Assembly: GCA_018398805.1 (NCBI GenBank)
Contig: JAGFBZ010000003.1
Location: forward strand, 95,001 to 159,000
Length of the DNA stretch: 64,000 bases
Origin: Hirundichthys speculiger
Lineage: Eukaryota; Chordata; Actinopteri; Beloniformes; Exocoetidae
Reading direction: 5' to 3'
The notes under the pieces were generated by a model, which was given only the letters and a program-made list of their open reading frames with translations, made no database searches and was not told the origin of the DNA. A program made the translations under genes and the position numbers. The number at the start of each line of letters is the position of its first letter. The stretch's first letter is position 1. This document shows positions 1 through 10,900 of this stretch, in pieces.

Positions 1-47
1 CTGTCGAGGTTTTAACGCCTGAACTCCAGATGAACTCCAGATGAACC

Positions 48-1333
48 CCATGACCGGCTTCACTGAGCGCGCTCAGTCCGCTCCAACGCTTCTGTCCATG
101 CAGGTCCGGTTCCTGGTCTGAGGGGCCGGTTCCTGGTCTGAGGGCCTGGTTCCTGCTCTGAGGGGCCAGTTCCTGCTCTGAGGGGCCAGTTCCTGCTCTG
201 AGGGGCCGGTTCCTGGTCTGAGGGGCCCCATGACCCGCTTCACTGAGCGCGCTCAGTCCGCTCCAACGCTTCTGTCCATGCAGGTCCGGTTCCTGCTCTG
301 AGGGGCCGGTTCCTGCTCTGAGGGGCCGGTTCCTGGTCTGAGGGGCCGGTTCCTGCTCTGAGGGGCCACATGACCCGCTTCACTGAGCGCGCTCAGTCCC
401 CTCCAACGCTTCTGTCCATGCAGGTCCGGTTCCTGCTCTGAGGGGCCGGTTCCCGGTCTGAGGGCCCGGTTCCTGCTATGAGGGGCCGGTTCAGGCTCTG
501 AGGGCCCAGTTCCTGGTCTGAGGGGCCGGTTCCTGCTCTGAGGGGACGGTTCCTGCTCTGAGGGGCCGGTTCCTGGTCTGAGGGGACGGTTCCTGGTCTG
601 AGGGGCCGGTTCCTGGTCTGAGGGGCCCCATGACCCGCTTCACTGAGCGCGCTCAGTCCGCTCCAAGGTCCGGTTCCTGCTCTGAGGGGCCACATGACCG
701 GCTTCACTGAGCGCGCTCAGTCCGCTCCAACGCTTCTGTCCATGCAGGTCCGGTTCCTGCTCTGAGGGGCCGGTTCCTGGTCTGAGGGCCCGATTCCTGC
801 TCTGAGGGCCCGGTTCCTGGTCTGAGGGGCCGGTTCCTGCTCTGAGGGGCCGGTTCCTGCTCTGAGGGGCCGGTTCCTGCTCTGAGGGGCCGGTTCCTTC
901 TCTGAGGGGCCGGTTCAGGCTCTGAGGGGCCGGTTCCTGGTCTGAGGGGCCGGTTCCTGGTCTGAGGGGCCGGTTGCTGCTCTGAAGGGCCGGTTCCTGC
1001 TCTGAGGGGCCGGTTCCTGGTCTGAGGGGCCGGTTCCTGGTCTGAGGGGCCGGTTGCTGCTCTGAAGGGCCGGTTCCTGATCTGAAGGGCCGGTTCCTGC
1101 TCTGAGGGGCCGGTTCCTGGTCTGAGGGGCCGGTTCCTGGTCTGAGGGGCCGGTTCCTGGTCTGAGGGGCCGGTTGCTGCTCTGAGGGGCCGGTTCCTGC
1201 TCTGAGGGCCCGGTTCCTGGTCTGAGGGGCCGGTTCCTGGTCTGAAGGGCCGGTTCCTGCTCTGAGGGGCCGGTTCCTGCTCTGAGGGGCCGGTTCCTGC
1301 TCTGAGGGGCCGGTTCCTGCTCTGAGGGGCCCC
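48..1333. repeat. 20-bp minisatellite with embedded 60-bp palindromic unit
   Basis: Tandem copies of a 20-bp unit reading GGTTCCTGCTCTGAGGGGCC, with CTG/GTC and GGGG/GGGC variants, run almost without break to 1333. About five copies of a longer unit (near 48, 229, 369, 629 and 693) interrupt the left half. Each long unit carries the 16-bp perfect palindrome ACTGAGCGCGCTCAGT, first at 62-77; the copy at 629 is shortened. The long open frames on the minus strand come from the 20-bp period (60 bp = 20 codons) and are not genes. Confidence 0.95.
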
Positions 1334-2011
1334 GGGACTCTGACCTGATCAACAAACAGGAAAAAAATACGACTTCATTAATGGGAACATTTATTTTTAC
1401 ACTTTTGTTATTTATAAATTTGCAAACTCATTAGAAAAGAAATCATAATCTTTGAGTAGAAACTCTTGAAGAAATTTTCAAGTCAAATGTTTTTGGTTAA
1501 AACTCAAATTTGTTATTAAAATTTTTTTTAAAAAAATTACTTGAAAGAATTCCCTTTTAAACTTTCAAACTTTTCTGTTTCTGGATTTTAGAAACTTGAA
1601 AAAAACTTTCAAATGTCAAAAGTTTTTTTCTTATATATACCTTCAAATTTCTGTGAGAAAAGATTTTATTCTTTAAATTTACAAGAAAAAGGTCAAATTT
1701 CTTTTCTTTCAAACTTTGCAAATTTGTTAAAAACAGTTAAGAAGAAGCAGCGGCAAAGTCTTTTTTTTTATATTAAAAACTTTTTAACTTTTAAAAACTC
1801 TTCATTTCTAATTTGATAACTATTTTTTCTGTTCTTATAACTTGCAAAAAGACAAAAAAAAAAAAAGGCCCCAAAATGTAAAATTTTTGACTCCTGGAAC
1901 ATTTCTGGAGAAAAACGACGAAATTTACAAGAAAACAAATGATTTCTGGTTTTCTTCTAATTTCACTTCCTGTCACCTTTCTCAGTGAAGTTCCAACTCC
2001 ATTCTGGATAT
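1334..2011. other. AT-rich single-copy stretch, no gene seen
   Basis: A/T-rich sequence with homopolymer runs, including a poly-A run at about 1853-1866. The short open frames here are rich in Phe, Lys and Leu codons as expected by chance in AT-rich DNA. I see no splice-site-flanked coding segment, RNA gene or transposon end. Confidence 0.6.
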
Positions 2012-3092
2012 TTAGGCTCATGGTGGCCCTCAGGGGCCCCTGGTGGCCCTCAGGGCCCCCGGTGGCTCAAGGGCCCCTGGTGGCTCCAGGTCTCCCGTTG
2101 GCTCCAGGCCCCTGGTGGCTCCAGGGCCCCCAGTGGCTCCAGGGCCCCCGGTGGCTCCAGGGCCCCCGGTGGCTCCAGGGCCCCTGGTGGCTGCACGGCC
2201 TCCGGTGGCTCCAGGGCCCCCGGTGGCTCCAGGGCCCCTGGTGGCTCCAGGTCTCCCATTGGCTCCAGGGCCCCCGGTGGCTCCAGGGCCCCCGGTGGTT
2301 TCAGGGCCCCCGGTGGCTCCAGGGCCCCCGGTGGCTGCAGGGCCCCTGGTGGCTCCGGGCCCCTGGTGACTCCAGGGCCCCTGGTGGCTCCGGGGCCCCC
2401 GGTGGCTCCGGGGCCCCCGGTGGCTCCGGGGCCCCCGGTGGCTCCAGGCCCCTGGTGGCTGCGGTGGCTCCGGGCCCCCGGTGGCTCCAGGGCCCCTGGT
2501 GGCTGCAGGGCCCCCGGTGGCTGCAGGGCCCCCAGTGGCTCCAGGGCCCTCGGTGGCTGCAGGGCCCCCGGTGGCTCCAGGGCCCCCGGTGGATCCAGGG
2601 CCCCTGGTGGCTCCAGGTCTCCCGTTGGCTCCAGGCCCCTGGTGGCTCCAGGGCCCCCAGTGGCTCCAGGGCCCCCGGTGGCTCCAGGGCCCCCGGTGGC
2701 TCCAGGGCCCCTGGTGGCTGCACGGCCTCCGGTGGCTCCAGGGCCCCCGGTGGCTCCAGGGCCCCTGGTGGCTCCAGGTCTCCCATTGGCTCCAGGGCCC
2801 CCGGTGGCTCCAGGGCCCCCGGTGGATCCAGGGCCCCCGGTGGCTCCAGGGCCCCCGGTGGCTGCAGGGCCCCTGGTGGCTCCGGGCCCCTGGTGGCTCC
2901 GGGGCCCCCGGTGGCTCCAGGCCCCTGGTGGCTGCGGTGGCTCCGGGCCCCCGGTGGCTCCAGGGCCCCTGGTGGCTGCAGGGCCCCCGGTGGCTGCAGG
3001 GCCCCCAGTGGCTCCAGGGCCCTCGGTGGCTGCAGGGCCCCCGGTGGCTCCAGGGCCCCCGGTGGATCCAGGGCCCCTGGTGGCTGCAGGGA
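2012..3092. repeat. GC-rich 15-17-bp minisatellite with ~0.5-kb higher-order repeat
   Basis: Tandem units of the form GGTGGCTCCAGGGCCCC (C/T, Cag/Cgg and Tgc/Tcc variants). A block beginning near 2086 with a GTCTCCCGTTGG variant recurs near 2610, so the array itself was duplicated with a period of roughly 0.5 kb. All six frames stay open for hundreds of codons because the repeat lacks stops; the resulting Gly/Pro/Ala-rich proteins are artefacts. Confidence 0.95.
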
Positions 3093-4264
3093 CCAGTACA
3101 GACAGGACCGGCCCCTGCATTGACGCCACCATCAGGTGATCTGATGAGGGACACGTCGTCCTCCTGATCTCATGGATCTTTCTGGAAGCAGCTGAAGTCC
3201 GCCCACTATAGGGGGAGGAGTCAGGAAGGTGATCCCGCCCCCGCACCGCCCCCCTCCCCTTCTCTGAGCTCTGACTGGACGAAGGCCTCCATCTTGTTCT
3301 GTCAGTTTCTGGTTTTTATCTGCTAGCTGGTCGGGTGGATTCAACGTTTTAGTTTGGACTTTTTCAACAGTATTTTTGTTTTAAAGTGACTTTTTACAGA
3401 TGAAAATGAAAACCATGTAAATAAATGTTTATAAAGTGACGTCATGATTGAGTTTTTACTGCGCTCAGACTGTTTTATGAGAACTTCTCTGAAACTGTCA
3501 GATTTATTCCTCAAACACACGTTTGTAGGATTATTTTCAAAGTTACAACCTTCAGGATCTGGAAGGAAACTCAAAAAGAAATGTTTTTTGTTAACTTTAC
3601 AAACTTGCTCATTTGTAGACAAGTTTAGACAAAAAAGTTTAGATTAAAAAAAAAAAAAATTCAACTTTACAAATTTGAAAGTAGAAAATCTGAATGTTTT
3701 TACTTTAAAAGACCTGAAATCTGAAGGAAAACGTCTAAGAAATTAAAAAATGTTTTTTACTTCGTGAACCCGCATTTTTGTAAAAAGAAAACAAAGAAAG
3801 AAACTTTAAAAATTTTGACTTGTTAAACTGGCAAATGCAATTGAAACATGAAAATCTTTAACGGGCATAAACCCCCCCCCCACACATGATTTTTAATGTG
3901 GATGAAACAGGTCTCCGTACGGAACGAAGGCCTCACCAGGTGAGATAAACGCAGGCTGACAGGTGTAGCTGGTAATGATGTCATAAACAAACAGGGACCT
4001 CTGAGCGACCGAGGCCCAGAATGGAGCTCTGAAATCGGATAGACGATGGAGCCAGCAGCCCCTCCTCCACCTGGAGCTCTGGATGGAACCTACAGATCTA
4101 ACACGCCGTTAATTCTCAACCCTGCAAAATAAGTTGAATTTTATGAAAGTATTTGGCGTCTCAAATTCTTTATTAAACTAATAATAGTACAGGAACTTTG
4201 TTTTTTAATCAGAACTTAATATTAAATTTTAAATAATATATTACACAGAAAATGCCGTGACAAA
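3093..4264. other. Non-repetitive flank, no gene recognised
   Basis: 3140-3310 is moderately GC-rich with GC-box-like CCGCCC runs near 3235-3260. 3340-3870 is AT-rich. 3895-4110 is a more balanced segment that reads as single-copy and contains TGATGTCATAA, close to a CRE/AP-1 site. No open frame has recognisable protein similarity. Whether 3895-4110 is a conserved non-coding element cannot be told without alignment. Confidence 0.5.
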
Positions 4265-4811
4265 AGTTTTGACACCCTTTTAGATTTACAAAGAATAAAT
4301 GAATTTCAAGCAGGTCGTTCACCTTGAACTCACCTGTGGTGAGTTTACAGGTGACAGCAATCTAGTGATCAGTCATCCAACCAGTTTAAAAGGAGCAACC
4401 AACCCCCCCCCCCATTCTGCTGTTGGGAGTCACATGACCGTACTGAGCATGGACAAAAGAAAGAAAAGCAGAGGATTGTCTGAGGAAGTCAAAGAAAAGA
4501 TTGTAGCAAAGCAAAGACGATCTGAAGGCTACAAGTCCATCTGCAGAGACCTTCATGTTCCTGGATCCACTGAGAGAAATGTTCTAAAGAAGTTTAAGGC
4601 TCATGGGACGGTAGCCAACCTTCCAAGAAGTGGCCCCAAGAGAATTATGGACGAAAGGATGCAGCGAAGGATTGTTGGAGAAGAACCTCTGACAACTGCT
4701 AAACAGATTCAAGCTGATCTTCAGACACAAGGAACAATTATTTCAACATGTCCCGTCTGTCTCAGCTCAATGAAAGAGGCTCTATGGTAGGAGACCCAGA
4801 AGAAGCCTCTA

Positions 4812-5196
4812 CTGGAAGACAAAACACACCTGGACAAGACAAAACACACCTGAACAAGACAAAACACACCTGAACAAGACTAAACACACCTGAACGAGAC
4901 AAAACACACCTGAACGAGACAAAACACACCTGAACGAGACAAAACACACCTGAACGAGACAAAACACACCTGAACGAGACAAAACACACCTGAACGAGAC
5001 AAAACACACCTGAACGAGACAAAACACACCTGGACGACAAACACACCTGAACAAGACAAAACACACCTGAACAAGACAAAACACACCTGAACAAGACAAA
5101 ACACACCTGAACAAGACACACCTGAACAAGACAAGACACACCTGAACAAGACAAAACACACCTGAACAAGACAAAACACACCTGAACAAGACAAAA
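4812..5196. repeat. 20-bp minisatellite inside Tc1 transposase (array 1)
   Basis: About 19 copies of ACAAAACACACCTGAACAAG, with CGAG/CAAG variants and some shortened copies. The flanks are transposase codons on both sides: the KKPLL-type region to the left (about 4795) and the catalytic WTDET region to the right (about 5203). The unit resembles the transposase codons at its left edge, suggesting it was seeded in situ. Confidence 0.92.
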
Positions 5197-5315
5197 TCCT
5201 TCTGTGGACAGATGAGACCAGACTGGAGCTTTTTGGTGAATCACAGAGACTCTGTGTTTACAGGAGAAGCAGAAGAACATCCTCCCTACAGTCAAACATG
5301 GAGGATGTCCACTGA

Positions 5316-6056
5316 TGTTCTGGGTTTGTTCTGGCGCTGGGTTTGTTCTGGTACTGGGTTTGTTCTGGTGCTGGGTTTGTTCTGGTTCTGGGTTTGTTCT
5401 GATACTGGGTTTGTTCTGGTGCTGGGTTTGTTCTGGTGCTGGGTTTGTTCTGGTGCTGGGTTTGTTCTGGTACTGGGTTTGTTCTGGTACTGGGTTTGTT
5501 CTGGTTCTGGTGCTGGGTTTGTTCTGGTACTGGGTTTGTTCTGGTACTGGGTTTGTTCTGGTACTGGGTTGTTTGTTCTGGTACTGGGTTTTGTTCTGGT
5601 ACTGGGTTTGTTCTGGTACTGGGTTTGTTCTGGTGCTGGGTTTGTTCTGGTGCTGGGTTTGTTCTGGTGCTGGTTCTGGGTTTGTTCTGGTACTGGGTTT
5701 GTTCTGGTACTGGGTTTGTTCTGGTGCTGGGTTTGTTCTGGTTCTGGTACTGGGTTTGTTCTGGTGCTGGGTTTGTTCTGGTTCTGGTACTGGGTTTGTT
5801 CTGGTACTGGGTTTGTTCTGGTGCTGGGTTTGTTCTGGTGCTGGGTTTGTTCTGGTGTTGGTTCTGGGTTTGTTCTGGTACTGGGTTTGTTCTGGTACTG
5901 GGTTTGTTCTGGTGCTGGGTTTGTTCTGGTTCTGGTACTGGGTTTGTTCTGGTACTGGTGTTCTGGTTTGGTTCTGGTTCTGGTTGGGTTTTTTTGGCTG
6001 GGGTTTGTTCTGGTGCTGGTTTTGTTCTGGTACTGGGTTTGTTCTGGTGCTGGGGG
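5316..6056. repeat. 17-18-bp minisatellite inside Tc1 transposase (array 2)
   Basis: Tandem units of the form TGGGTTTGTTCTGGTACT or TGGTGC, with occasional extra GGTTCT triplets. The left flank is the transposase segment for TVKHGG (about 5289-5310) and the right flank resumes near 6057. In Tc1 transposases the codons at this point encode a Phe/Trp-Gly-x-Phe ... Gly-Thr-Gly motif, and the repeat unit itself reads FWVCSGTG or similar. The array therefore looks like an expansion of those codons. Confidence 0.92.
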
Positions 6057-6430
6057 CCTTGAATGTGGGCGTGGCGTTATGAAAACTGGTGATTACCGAG
6101 GTATTTTGGTGATAAATGTTCCACCAGGTGTCATGAACCGGGTCTGGGTCGAACATCATGGGTGTTCCAGCAGAACAACGACACATCAAAAAGCACCCAG
6201 GACTGGTTCAACAGAAAACGCTGGACGGTTCTAAAGTGGCCCGCAGTGAGTCCAGATCTCCCATTGAACACCTGTGGAGGATCTGAAAATGGTTTCCCTT
6301 CTAATCTGGGTCAACTGGAGCAGTTTGGTAAAGCAGACTGGTCCAAACGGGCCGTAGAGGTGGAGGCATCTCACCTGTAGGGAGAGTTTGACAGCAGCCA
6401 TTTTCTCCAAAGGATCTGCTACCAAATACT

Positions 6431-6590
6431 GAATTCAAGCAGCGGCGGCTGGTCAATAGAGGGCGCTAGGGCGCCGCCTCACCTCCCCCCACATCCAAGA
6501 ACTTAAGTGAAGTCAGAGTTATTATTTATTATTTATTATATATTCTCTATTGGAGTTATTGTTTGTTTTTAATTACTGTTTCATCTTATT
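6431..6590. other. Spacer with GC-rich inverted-repeat segment
   Basis: 6443-6482 is GC-rich with a short GGCGC/GCGCC inverted repeat and resembles the termini of fish hAT-type elements, but no partner end or target duplication was found. 6490-6590 is AT-rich with an ATT-type microsatellite. No gene is seen. Confidence 0.4.
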
Positions 6591-6695
6591 TTTATTGTTG
6601 TCCTTTTCTCTTTTTTATTGCTATTTTCACTTGCTGCTGTAACAATGTAAATTTCCCCATTGTGGGACAAATAAAGGAATCTCTTATCTTAAGAA
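6591..6695 (+). mobile_element. 3' end of a non-LTR retrotransposon (L2/Rex-like tail)
   Basis: The segment TGTAAATTTCCCCATTGTGG followed by GACAAATAAAGGAATC and a CTTATCTTA-type tail matches the 3' end typical of L2-like fish LINEs. Only the terminal about 100 bp is present, as expected for a 5'-truncated insertion. Assignment rests on remembered motif similarity, not an alignment. Confidence 0.5.
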
Positions 6696-7520
6696 GACTT
6701 AATCAGAATCAGTTTTATTGGCCAAGTTTGTGCACACAAACAAGGAATTTGACTCCGGTTGCTAAGCTCTCTTTGTACAATTAGAATAAAAATAAATAAA
6801 ATATAACAAATTACTGGCAGCACGGTGGCTTAGTGGTTAGCACTGTTGCCTCACAGCTAGAAGGTTCCTGGTTCGGACCTCGGCGGGGGGGTCCTGGATT
6901 GAACCTCGGGGCCTTTCTGTGTGGAGTTTGCATGTTCTCCCCGTGCTTGCGTGGGTGTCCTCCGGGTACTCCGGCTTCCTCCCACAGTCCAAAGACATGC
7001 ATGTTAGGTTAATTGATCATTCTAAATTGCCCGTAGGAGTGCATGTGAGTGTGAATGGTTGTGTGTCTATATGTGTGGCCCTGCGATGGACTGGCGACCT
7101 GTCCAGGGTGAACCCCTGCCTTTCGCCCGTAGACAGCTGGGATAGGCTCCAGCAGATCCCCGTGACCCTTCAAGGATAAAATGGGTATAGAAAAGGATGG
7201 ATAACAAATTACTAGCACAAAATATACAACAATATACAGCAATATATACAAGCTAACAAGCTAACATGTTATTGTGGTTCTTCTGACACTCTGTGACTGT
7301 TAGAGTTCAGGTGCTCTGTAGCGCCTACCAGAGGGGCGGAGCTTAAACAGTCCGTGTCTAGGATGTGAGCGGTCTGCAGAGATGTTAGCGGCCCGTTTCC
7401 TGACCCTGGACCGGTACAAGTCCTGGATGGAGGGAAGGTCAGCACCGATGGTCCGTTGCAGTCCGGCCCGGTTCCTTTTAGTGGCTGATCCAAACCAGAC
7501 AGTGATAGAGGAGCAGAGGA
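6696..7520. repeat. Older interspersed repeat, split by a SINE
   Basis: Sequence from about 6700 (AATCAGAATCAGTTTTATTG, then a GGCCAAGTTTGTGCAC segment) to 6815 resumes after the SINE at 7214 and runs through the segment near 7380-7510 (GACCCTGGACCGGTACAAGT). Both parts resemble a family widespread in teleost genomes. It is nested: the SINE at 6816-7200 interrupts it with a clean target duplication, so this repeat is the older of the two. Confidence 0.5.
6816..7200 (+). mobile_element. tRNA-headed SINE with 13-bp target-site duplication
   Basis: The element starts with a tRNA-like head carrying a box A (TGGCTTAGTGG, 6826-6836) and a box B (GGTTCGGACC, 6870-6879) at tRNA-like spacing. The body contains CTCCTCCCACAGTCCAAAGA-type sequence common in fish genomes. 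It is flanked by a perfect 13-bp direct repeat, ATAACAAATTACT, at 6803-6815 and 7201-7213, the signature of target-primed retroposition. Strand is set by the position of the boxes. The open frames on either strand are incidental. Confidence 0.8.
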
Positions 7521-7967
7521 GAGACTGGATGATATATGAATATATACTGTATAGTTTTAAAATGAGTATGGTAATTAATTATCATAGAGTTAGTGAGTAA
7601 TATGTGTAATCTACAATAAAATATGGATTAAAATATGTTTTATGATGTCTGAAGTCATGGATAGGTCACATGTTTTCGTCCATTCACTCGCGCTATTAGC
7701 TGCACATGCGCAGTTCGATCCTCTCTAAACAAGCGACAGGAGTTTGGTGGGGCGCAGGTGCACACAACCTGCGCCCTCAGCATTCATTTGAATGGTGCTG
7801 CTGTACACTCTGTCAGCCACAGGGGGGCAGCAGAGAGCAGCCGGCTCGCAGCACATCTGTCAAAGTGCGTCAGAACTCTCTTCCGCGGGAAGAGAGTGAA
7901 TTTTCGCTAGCAAGAATGGAAAGAGGAAACTCTGCATTGAGATGAGATGGTCAGAGGACCAGGTCCA
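7521..7967. other. Spacer with three strong hairpins
   Basis: 7521-7690 is AT-rich. 7690-7945 holds three inverted repeats: 10-bp perfect arms around a 7-nt loop at 7750-7776 (GGGCGCAGGT/ACCTGCGCCC), 6-bp arms at 7781-7794 (CATTCA/TGAATG), and 10-bp perfect arms around GCG at 7875-7897 (ACTCTCTTCC/GGAAGAGAGT). A CCACAGGGGGGCAG segment near 7818 is two mismatches from a CTCF core. The region may be an unrecognised DNA-transposon fragment. No gene is seen. Confidence 0.6.
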
Positions 7968-10900
7968 ACTATGGCTATAACTATTAGCCCCTACACACTA
8001 TAGTTTAGACTAACTGTCGCTATAACTATTAGCATCTACACACTATAGTTTAGACTAACTGTAGCTATAACTATTAGCCCCTACACACTATAGTTTAGAC
8101 TAACTGTAGCTATAACTATTAGTATCTACACACTATAGTTTTAGACTAACTGTAGCTATAACTATTAGCCCCTACACACTATAGTTTAGACTAACTGTAG
8201 CTATAACTATTAGCATCTACACACTATAGTTTAGACTAACTGTAGCTATAACTATTAGCATCTACACACTATAGTTTAGACTAACTGTAGCTATAACTAT
8301 TAGCATCTACACACTATAGTTTAGACTAACTGTAGCTATAACTATTAGCATCTACACACTATAGTTTAGACTAACTGTAGCTATAACTATTAGCATCTAC
8401 ACACTATAGTTTAGACTAACTGTAGCTATAACTATTAGCCCCTACACACTATAGTTTAGACTAACTGTAGCTATAACTATTAGCATCTACACACTATAGT
8501 TTAGACTAACTGTAGCTATAACTATTAGCATCCTACACACTATAGTTTAGACTAACTGTAGCTATAACTATTAGCCCCTACACACTATAGTTTAGACTAA
8601 CTGTAGCTATAACTATTAGCATCCTACACACTATAGTTTAGACTAACTGTAGCTATAACTATTAGCCCCTACACACTATAGTTTTAGACTAACTGTAGCT
8701 ATAACTATTAGCCCCTACACACTATAGTTTAGACTAACTGTAGCTATAACTATTAGCCCCTACACACTATAGTTTAGACTAACTGTAGCTATAACTATTA
8801 GCCCCTACACACTATAGTTTAGACTAACTGTAGCTATAACTATTAGCCCTACACACTATAGTTTAGACTAACTGTAGCTATAACTATTAGCATCTACACA
8901 CTATAGTTTAGACTAACTGTAGCTATAACTATTAGCATCCTACACACTATAGTTTAGACTAACTGTAGCTATAACTATAGCCCCTACACACTATAGTTTA
9001 GACTAACTGTAGCTATAACTATTAGCCCCTACACACTATAGTTTAGACTAACTGTAGCTATAACTATTAGCATCCTACACACTATAGTTTAGACTAACTG
9101 TAGCTATAACTATTAGCCCCTACACACTATAGTTTAGACTAACTGTAGCTATAACTATTAGCCCCTACACACTATAGTTTAGACTAACTGTAGCTATAAC
9201 TATTAGCCCCTACACACTATAGTTTAGACTAACTGTAGCTATAACTATTAGCCCTACACACTATAGTTTAGACTAACTGTAGCTATAACTATTAGCCCCT
9301 ACACACTATAGTTTAGACTAACTGTAGCTATAACTATTAGCCCCTACACACTATAGTTTAGACTAACTGTAGCTATAACTATTAGCCCCTACACACTATA
9401 GTTTAGACTAACTGTAGCTATAACTATTAGCCCTACACACTATAGTTTAGACTAACTGTAGCTATAACTATTAGCCCCTACACACTATAGTTTAGACTAA
9501 CTGTAGCTATAACTATTAGCATCTACACACTATAGTTTAGACTAACTGTAGCTATAACTATTAGCCCCTACACACTATAGTTTAGACTAACTGTAGCTAT
9601 AACTATTAGCCCCTACACACTATAGTTTAGACTAACTGTAGCTATAACTATTAGCCCCTACACACTATAGTTTAGACTAACTGTAGCTATAACTATTAGC
9701 CCTACACACTATAGTTTAGACTAACTGTAGCTATAACTATTAGCATCCTACACACTATAGTTTAGACTAACTGTAGCTATAACTATTAGCATCTACACAC
9801 TATAGTTTTAGACTAACTGTAGCTATAACTATTAGCCCCTACACACTATAGTTTAGACTAACTGTAGCTATAACTATTAGCCCCTACACACTATAGTTTA
9901 GACTAACTGTAGCTATAACTATTAGCCCTACACACTATAGTTTAGACTAACTGTAGCTATAACTATTAGCCCCTACACACTATAGTTTAGACTAACTGTA
10001 GCTATAACTATTAGCATCTACACACTATAGTTTAGACTAACTGTAGCTATAACTATTAGCCCCTACACACTATAGTTTAGACTAACTGTAGCTATAACTA
10101 TTAGCCCTACACACTATAGTTTAGACTAACTGTAGCTATAACTATTAGCATCTACACACTATAGTTTTAGACTAACTGTAGCTATAACTATTAGCCCTAC
10201 ACACTATAGTTTAGACTAACTGTAGCTATAACTATTAGCCCCTACACACTATAGTTTAGACTAACTGTAGCTATAACTATTAGCATCTACACACTATAGT
10301 TTAGACTAACTGTAGCTATAACTATTAGCCCCTACACACTATAGTTTAGACTAACTGTAGCTATAACTATTAGCCCCTACACACTATAGTTTAGACTAAC
10401 TGTAGCTATAACTATTAGCCCCTACACACTATAGTTTAGACTAACTGTAGCTATAACTATTAGCATCCTACACACTATAGTTTAGACTAACTGTAGCTAT
10501 AACTATTAGCCCCTACACACACACTATAGTTTTAGACTAACTGTAGCTATAACTATTAGCATCTACACACTATAGTTTAGACTAACTGTAGCTATAACTA
10601 TTAGCCCCTACACACTATAGTTTAGACTAACTGTAGCTATAACTATTAGCATCTACACACTATAGTTTAGACTAACTGTAGCTATAACTATTAGCATCTA
10701 CACACTATAGTTTAGACTAACTGTAGCTATAACTATTAGCCCTACACACTATAGTTTAGACTAACTGTAGCTATAAACTATTAGCATCCTACTACACACT
10801 ATAGTTTAGACTAACTGTAGCTATAACTATTAGCATCTACACACTATAGTTTAGACTAACTGTAGCTATAACTATTAGCATCTACACACTATAGTTTAGA

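Larger units (their letters stand above)
4449..6290 (+). pseudogene. Tc1-like transposase pseudogene
   Basis: The first about 100 codons from ATG 4449 are open and read as the paired-like helix-turn-helix DNA-binding region of Tc1 transposases (MDKRKKSRGLSEE, then EGYKSICRDLHVPGST and GTVANLPRSGPKR). The frame is then lost in the first array. The first catalytic-Asp motif is recognisable at about 5203-5236 (WTDETRLELFG in one frame). A QQNND segment lies near 6163 and an SPDLP segment near 6250; in these the second Asp and the Glu context are altered. A functional DDE(D) transposase has about 340 residues in one frame; this copy is broken by frameshifts and by both arrays. Confidence 0.85.
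4265..6430 (+). mobile_element. Tc1/mariner-family element, degenerate, inflated by two internal minisatellites
   Basis: A Tc1-like transposon remnant on the + strand. It opens with non-coding sequence typical of these elements (near 4265-4440), then the transposase N-terminus from 4449. Catalytic-domain segments follow near 5200-5310 and 6060-6300. A normal Tc1 element is about 1.6 kb; this one spans about 2.2 kb because two tandem arrays (4812-5196 and 5316-6056) sit inside the coding region. I could not match a clean terminal inverted repeat pair, so both ends are approximate. The copy cannot make active transposase. Confidence 0.85.

Noticed and set aside
2030..3246. Gly/Pro/Ala-rich, collagen-like open frames
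   Set aside because: Produced by the GC-rich 15-17-bp array, open in several frames and both strands at once, with no true Gly-X-Y periodicity or signal peptide.
6816..6890. Functional tRNA gene
   Set aside because: Box A and box B are present, but the arms do not fold into a cloverleaf by eye and the unit is joined to a SINE body with a target duplication.
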